57,012 nt of DNA from Hwanghaeella sp. (GTDB lineage: Bacteria; Pseudomonadota; Alphaproteobacteria; UBA8366; Aestuariispiraceae). The notes beneath the pieces were generated by a model. That model ran no database searches and was not told where the DNA came from. It worked only from the letters and a program-made list of their open reading frames with translations. A program made the position numbers and the translations under genes. Below are positions 53,274-57,012 of the stretch, piece by piece (positions within the stretch are counted from its first letter, which is position 1; each line of letters starts with the position of its first letter). Location of the stretch: contig JANQIT010000043.1 in NCBI GenBank assembly GCA_028282025.1, forward strand, positions 1-57,012. The letters run 5' to 3'.

Positions 53274-54088
53274 ACGCAGGGCAAGACGGCGGGCGGGATG
53301 TCGCTGACTGGTGGAAGACCGCGATCATCGACATGCAGCCTGGGCGGATAGCGATCCGCGGCCGCGAGATTCAGGACCTGATCGGATCGTTGTCCTTTCC
53401 GCAAATGATTTGGTTGAGCGTGATGGGACGGGTGCCGTCCGAGGGAGAAGCCGCCCTGCTGGAGGCGGCGTTGGTGGCGGCGGTCGATCACGGGCCGCAG
53501 GCCCCTTCGATTGCGGCGGCCCGAATGGCGGCGACCTGCGGTGTAGGCTTGAACAACGCCATGGCGACCGGATTGAACATGCTGGGCGATGTCCATGGCG
53601 GTGCGGGCGAGCAGGCCGTCATGATCTATACCCGAATCGCCGCGGAGATTGAGGAGGGGTTGGATCCGGAAACCGCCACCGCCCGTGTGCTGGAGGATTG
53701 GCGTGCCGCGCACGGCAAATTCGTACCAGGTTTCGGCCACCGTTTCCACAAGCCGGAAGACCCCAGGGCCCCACGCCTTCTGGCGCTGGTGGATGAACAG
53801 GCCGCGGCGGGGACTGTCAGCGGCCGTTTTGCGAAGATCGGACGCGCGGTTCAGGCGCGGCTGAACACGGAAAAAGGCAAATCCGTCCCGATGAATATCG
53901 ACGGGGCCACCGCCGTCATTTTCGCGGAACTGAGCTGCCCGCCGCCGGTTGCCCGGGGTTTGTTCTGCCTGTCGCGGTCGGTCGGCATTCTGGCGCACGC
54001 CTGGGAGCAGATGGAGCAAGGCGGGCGGAACAAGGGACCGACGCCGCCGGGCTACCGTTGGACCTATGACACATCTGAAGGATCTTGA
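53270..54088 (+). CDS. Citryl-CoA lyase-like protein (citrate synthase superfamily)
   Basis: 272 residues, much shorter than citrate synthase (about 430), matching the size of citryl-CoA lyase. The citrate synthase catalytic set is kept: H109 in GDVHGGAGEQ, H157 in VPGFGHRFHK and D211 in PMNIDGATAV. It should cleave a citryl-CoA-type thioester into acetyl-CoA (or another acyl-CoA) and an oxoacid. Coupled to the CoA transferase, it completes an uptake-activate-cleave module for a tri- or dicarboxylate; citrate, methylcitrate or a hydroxy-dicarboxylate are possible. It ends 16 bases before the facing M24 gene. Confidence 0.85.
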   Translation: MNAGQDGGRDVADWWKTAIIDMQPGRIAIRGREIQDLIGSLSFPQMIWLSVMGRVPSEGEAALLEAALVAAVDHGPQAPSIAAARMAATCGVGLNNAMATGLNMLGDVHGGAGEQAVMIYTRIAAEIEEGLDPETATARVLEDWRAAHGKFVPGFGHRFHKPEDPRAPRLLALVDEQAAAGTVSGRFAKIGRAVQARLNTEKGKSVPMNIDGATAVIFAELSCPPPVARGLFCLSRSVGILAHAWEQMEQGGRNKGPTPPGYRWTYDTSEGS

Positions 54089-54104
54089 AACGGGCTCCTG
54101 GACT

Positions 54105-55346
54105 CTACAGCCACTCCAATTCATATGGATAGGCTGACAGCGGCACCGCCCCGTTCGCGGTGATCAGCACCTGTTCCTCCAGCTTCACGCCTTCCTTGCC
54201 GCCTTCCGATCCGATGAAGCTCTCCACGCAGAGGGTCATACCTTCCTCGACGGTGCCTTGCAGACCCTTCTCCGCCCAATCCACCCAGTGCTTGATGGAG
54301 GGGTACTCGTCCGCCAGGCCGACGCCGTGGATCAGACTGGAATAGCGGTTGGAGAGGAATTCGTCCGGGATCGGCCAGGCTTTTTCTGCGACTTCGGCGA
54401 AGGTCATACCAGGCTTCAATACACCGATATTGGTCTGGATCTGCTCGTAAGCGGCGGCGTAGAGGCGGCGCTGCTCGTCGGTCGGCTTGCCGTCGCCGGC
54501 GATCCAGGACCGGGAGATGTCCGCGCAATAGCCATAGGGGCCGATCAGATCGGTGTCGAAACTGACCATGTCGCCGGCCGCGATCGGACGCATCGAACAT
54601 TCCCGGAACCACGGGTTGGTGCGCGGCCCTGACGACAGCAGCCGGGTCTCGATCCACTCGCCGCCCAGCGCGATGTTGGTCCTGTGCAGTTCGGCCCAGA
54701 GCGCGTTTTCGGTGATGCCGGGCGTCATGGCGTCCCGCATGGCGTACATACCCGCCTCGCACGCCGCGATGGATGCTTTCATCAACTCCAATTCTTCCGG
54801 CGATTTGATGGCGCGGGCGCGTTCGCAGACTTCTTCTCCCTCATGGATCGAAAGCTGTCGGGCCCGCAATGCATCGATGCCTTTGAAGGATAGATGGTCT
54901 ACGGCAATCCGGTTGTTGCCGGCGCCGTAGGTCTGGACCAGATCGGCGATCTGATCGGCGAACTTGGCGACACGCTCGTCCGCGCGTTCCGCGGCGGCGA
55001 AGAAGTAAAAGCTGGGGATGGCGCGGTATTCATCTATTGTCGGCAGATCTTCCGCCAGGTGCGGCAGGTTCGCGTAGTCGAACAATACGACCGGACCGTC
55101 GGTACACACGAACACACAGCGCGTTTCATAATGCGCGCACCAGACCTGCATGTTGGTGGCGTCGGTGGCATAGCGCGTGTTGATCTGGTTGAACATCAAC
55201 AGGCCGGCGTAATCGTGCTTGCGCAGTTCCACCCGCAGCCGTTCCAGCCGTTCCAGCCTAACGCCATCCAGATCGACCGGGGGGGTGGTGTATTCCATGG
55301 CGCCGTGCTGGCGCGCGGTTCCTGCGGGTGTGACGGTGTCGTTCAT
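54105..55346 (-). CDS. M24 family protein, DddP-like (second copy)
   Basis: 413 residues. GGEWIETRLLSSGPRTNPWF and MVSFDTDLIGPYGYCADIS, with YAGLLMFNQINTRYATDATN at the start, are very close to my memory of the DMSP lyase DddP. Predicted metal ligands D264, D266, D276, H340, E375 and E390, with D346 and Y335, have the same relative spacing as DddP (295/297/307/371/406/421, 377, 366). DddP cleaves DMSP to DMS and acrylate; close relatives may have other C-heteroatom substrates. It faces the TRAP operon tail-to-tail. GGGAGC precedes the start. Confidence 0.75.
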   Translation of the reverse strand: MNDTVTPAGTARQHGAMEYTTPPVDLDGVRLERLERLRVELRKHDYAGLLMFNQINTRYATDATNMQVWCAHYETRCVFVCTDGPVVLFDYANLPHLAEDLPTIDEYRAIPSFYFFAAAERADERVAKFADQIADLVQTYGAGNNRIAVDHLSFKGIDALRARQLSIHEGEEVCERARAIKSPEELELMKASIAACEAGMYAMRDAMTPGITENALWAELHRTNIALGGEWIETRLLSSGPRTNPWFRECSMRPIAAGDMVSFDTDLIGPYGYCADISRSWIAGDGKPTDEQRRLYAAAYEQIQTNIGVLKPGMTFAEVAEKAWPIPDEFLSNRYSSLIHGVGLADEYPSIKHWVDWAEKGLQGTVEEGMTLCVESFIGSEGGKEGVKLEEQVLITANGAVPLSAYPYELEWL

Positions 55347-55593
55347 GGCTGCTCCCTGATTTCGCCGGATGAGCCTAGCTCAGCTATCGGCGCCGGAATA
55401 GGGCGGCAGGGCGCAATTAACTCGCGGTGGGGCGAGTTCCGGTTCAGCCTATCTTGCCGCATTGTTGGGTTCTTTTGCCGGAATAAAAGATTCTTATAAA
55501 AGTCAATGTTAATATTGTAACTTTAGGCTACACTGTCCCGGGCGAGAGAGGTGGCTAGGACGCCACCCCAAGGGGAAAACATTGGGGGCGACG

Positions 55594-55986
55594 ATGGTTT
55601 TTCTTGTGGGGGCCGTCTTTTTCCTGGCGGCGTTGTTACCGACATATGTTCTCAGTCGTGTTCTGTTGGTCTTCTTCTGGCGAGAGGGTAACGGTTCGGC
55701 GACGATTGCGGCCTGTCATATCGGGTCGTATTTGTTTTGCGTACTCGTCGGGGCGATTGGATTCGCAGCCGGCGGCGCGATAGACGGCGGGTCCAAAGTC
55801 GGTCTCGCGGCGTTGAGTTTCATGCTGCCGCAGATGATCTGGATGGTGACGGACGTCTACAGGTTCGAGAAAAGGACCACCGCGCAAGCAGAGGCTCACT
55901 CGGCCCGCGGAGCGCCGGTTCGCGCTTCGATCGGGGCGCCGGTGCCCCTTCTGCCGCCGCCGGACCATTACCGCAGCCGAGGCTGA
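55594..55986 (+). CDS. Hypothetical small membrane protein
   Basis: About 130 residues with three predicted spans (MVFLVGAVFFLAALLPTYV; CHIGSYLFCVLVGAIGFAAG; VGLAALSFMLPQMIWMVTD) and a cytoplasmic Pro/Ala tail. A TTG at 55582 with AGGGG upstream is an alternative start. The 247 bp upstream are AT-rich around 55485-55525, consistent with a promoter, but no clear -35/-10 pair is claimed. Family unknown. Confidence 0.5.
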   Translation: MVFLVGAVFFLAALLPTYVLSRVLLVFFWREGNGSATIAACHIGSYLFCVLVGAIGFAAGGAIDGGSKVGLAALSFMLPQMIWMVTDVYRFEKRTTAQAEAHSARGAPVRASIGAPVPLLPPPDHYRSRG

Positions 55987-56059
55987 GCGGTCTTGCAGTC
56001 GTTGCGCGCCGGGGGCATGAAGGAGCCCCTCGGTCTCGCATGGATTGGTTTAGCCGCTG

Positions 56060-57012
56060 ATGTCGTCAGAAGAACCTCTGTCCTATTACCGGGCGTCGGC
56101 CAACCCGCATGAAGCATATCCGGCGCTCGACGGCGATCTGGCCGTGTATGTCTGTGTGGTCGGTGCGGGCTATACCGGCCTGTCCGCCGCGTTGGATCTG
56201 GCCAAGGCGGGGTTTTCGGTCGCGGTGCTGGAGGCTAAGACCGTCGGTTATGGCGCTTCCGGCCGTAACGGCGGTCAGGTCTGCACGGGCTACAACTCCG
56301 ACATGGAGAAACTGATACGGCGGATCGGCAGGGAGGATGCCGAAAAGGCGAACCTGATTGTTGACGAGGCTGTGGATCTCGTTCGCCGGCGGGTCGAAGA
56401 GCATGAGATCGATTGCGACCTGAAATGGGGCTATCTGCACGTCGCCGCCAAGGAGCGGCAATTTGTGGATTTGGCGGAACATCAGGAAATCTGCGCCCGC
56501 TACGGCTATGACGGTATGAACCTGCTGGACCGTCAGCGGCTGCAGGCAAAGCTTGGGTCCGAAGCCTATGTCGGCGGGTTGTGGGAACCGAACGCCGGCC
56601 ACCTGCACCCGCTGAATTACTGCCTCGGCCTGGCAAAGGCGGCTACCGGGGCGGGGGCGCGGATTTTCGAGAATTCACCCGTCCTCGATGTGGATACAGG
56701 GGCCAAGCCGTCGGCGCGCACGGCCGGCGGCACGGTCCGGGCGCAATTCATGGTTCTTGCCGGCAATGCCTATCTGCGCGAGACGGTCCCGTATCTGTTC
56801 CGGCGGTTGATGCCCGTGCAGAGCTACATCCTGGCGACGGAACCGTTGGGCGACAATATGGCGGCGGCGCTGATCCGCGACGACGACGCTGTGTGCGATA
56901 GCAACTTCATCGTCAACTACTACCGCCTCAGCGCCGACAAACGCATGCTGTTCGGGGGCAGGGCCAGTTACTCGACACTGCAGCCAAAGGATCTGTTCGC
57001 CTTCATGCAGCC
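56060..57012 (+). CDS. FAD-dependent oxidoreductase, PuuB-like (partial, runs off window)
   Basis: The first 317 codons of a DAO-family enzyme cut by the window end. VCVVGAGYTGLSAALDLAK is the FAD-binding motif and GYGASGRNGGQVCTGY the signature of gamma-glutamylputrescine oxidase and related amine oxidases; YRASANPHEAYPALDGD is the typical N-terminus. It oxidises a gamma-glutamylated or free amine to an aldehyde with H2O2. Together with the two GS-type ligases and the class III aminotransferase, it supports polyamine catabolism, though 9 kb separate it from them. Confidence 0.88.
   Translation, partial: MSSEEPLSYYRASANPHEAYPALDGDLAVYVCVVGAGYTGLSAALDLAKAGFSVAVLEAKTVGYGASGRNGGQVCTGYNSDMEKLIRRIGREDAEKANLIVDEAVDLVRRRVEEHEIDCDLKWGYLHVAAKERQFVDLAEHQEICARYGYDGMNLLDRQRLQAKLGSEAYVGGLWEPNAGHLHPLNYCLGLAKAATGAGARIFENSPVLDVDTGAKPSARTAGGTVRAQFMVLAGNAYLRETVPYLFRRLMPVQSYILATEPLGDNMAAALIRDDDAVCDSNFIVNYYRLSADKRMLFGGRASYSTLQPKDLFAFMQ

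Overview
The window (57,012 bases, GC-rich, dense, operonic) reads as a chromosomal segment of an alphaproteobacterium, most likely Rhodospirillales-like and probably marine. Reasons: the block protein-L-isoaspartate methyltransferase / rhodanese / TolC / PopZ (DUF2497) / ValRS, tRNAs with encoded CCA, PAS_5-family proteins, an IGHNGGP-motif protein, and a catabolic repertoire aimed at betaines, polyamines, histidine and possibly DMSP-like osmolytes. Species cannot be fixed from the sequence alone.

Layout. 1-3.1 kb: a partial DUF1499 gene, tRNA-Asn, a chemoreceptor and tRNA-Cys, all on the minus strand. 3.1-9.6 kb: the housekeeping block pcm-like, rhodanese, tolC-like, popZ-like, valS. 9.7-13.6 kb: a PAS_5 protein, then hutH-hutU (histidine to imidazolonepropionate). 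13.6-20.5 kb: a minus-strand pair (sulfotransferase-like, Asp/Glu-racemase-like), an acyl-CoA dehydrogenase, an Old-Yellow-Enzyme/NAD-domain demethylase-type flavoprotein divergent from an XRE-cupin regulator, and a 3-hydroxyisobutyrate-dehydrogenase-like enzyme. 20.6-23.3 kb: a small accessory island with a putative polymorphic toxin (RTX-like repeats, pre-toxin Gly/Ala segment, C-terminal domain with a DNRRL motif), an overlapping immunity-like gene and a second, diverged copy of that gene on a ~0.7 kb tandem repeat that still carries the last codons of a second toxin tail. 23.3-34.9 kb: an apparent N-methylated amino acid/betaine catabolic cluster: RpiR regulator, two Rieske oxygenases, a dimethylglycine/sarcosine-dehydrogenase-like flavoprotein, a class III aminotransferase, a DddP-like M24 protein, an MDR oxidoreductase and two enolase-superfamily enzymes with the dual-lysine pattern of racemases/epimerases. 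35-42.9 kb: PAS_5 protein, orphan sensor kinase, CoA transferase plus GST, Gfo/Idh/MocA enzyme, and two membrane proteins. 42.9-47.4 kb: class III aminotransferase and two divergent glutamine-synthetase-family ligases (polyamine/amine glutamylation); the window ends inside a PuuB-like amine oxidase. 47.4-54.1 kb: an IclR regulator with an SMP-30 lactonase, divergent from a TRAP transporter (DctP-Q-M) followed by a CaiB-type CoA transferase and a citryl-CoA-lyase-like enzyme, a compact uptake-activation-cleavage module. 54.1-55.3 kb: a second DddP-like M24 protein.

The most interesting features are (i) the toxin/duplicated-immunity island, (ii) two M24 proteins whose metal and catalytic residues have exactly the spacing I recall for the DMSP lyase DddP, (iii) the betaine cluster with paired Rieske and enolase-superfamily genes and a palindrome at the RpiR gene, and (iv) the TRAP/CoA-transferase/citryl-CoA-lyase operon. 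All functional assignments come from motif and family recognition by eye; no database search was run.
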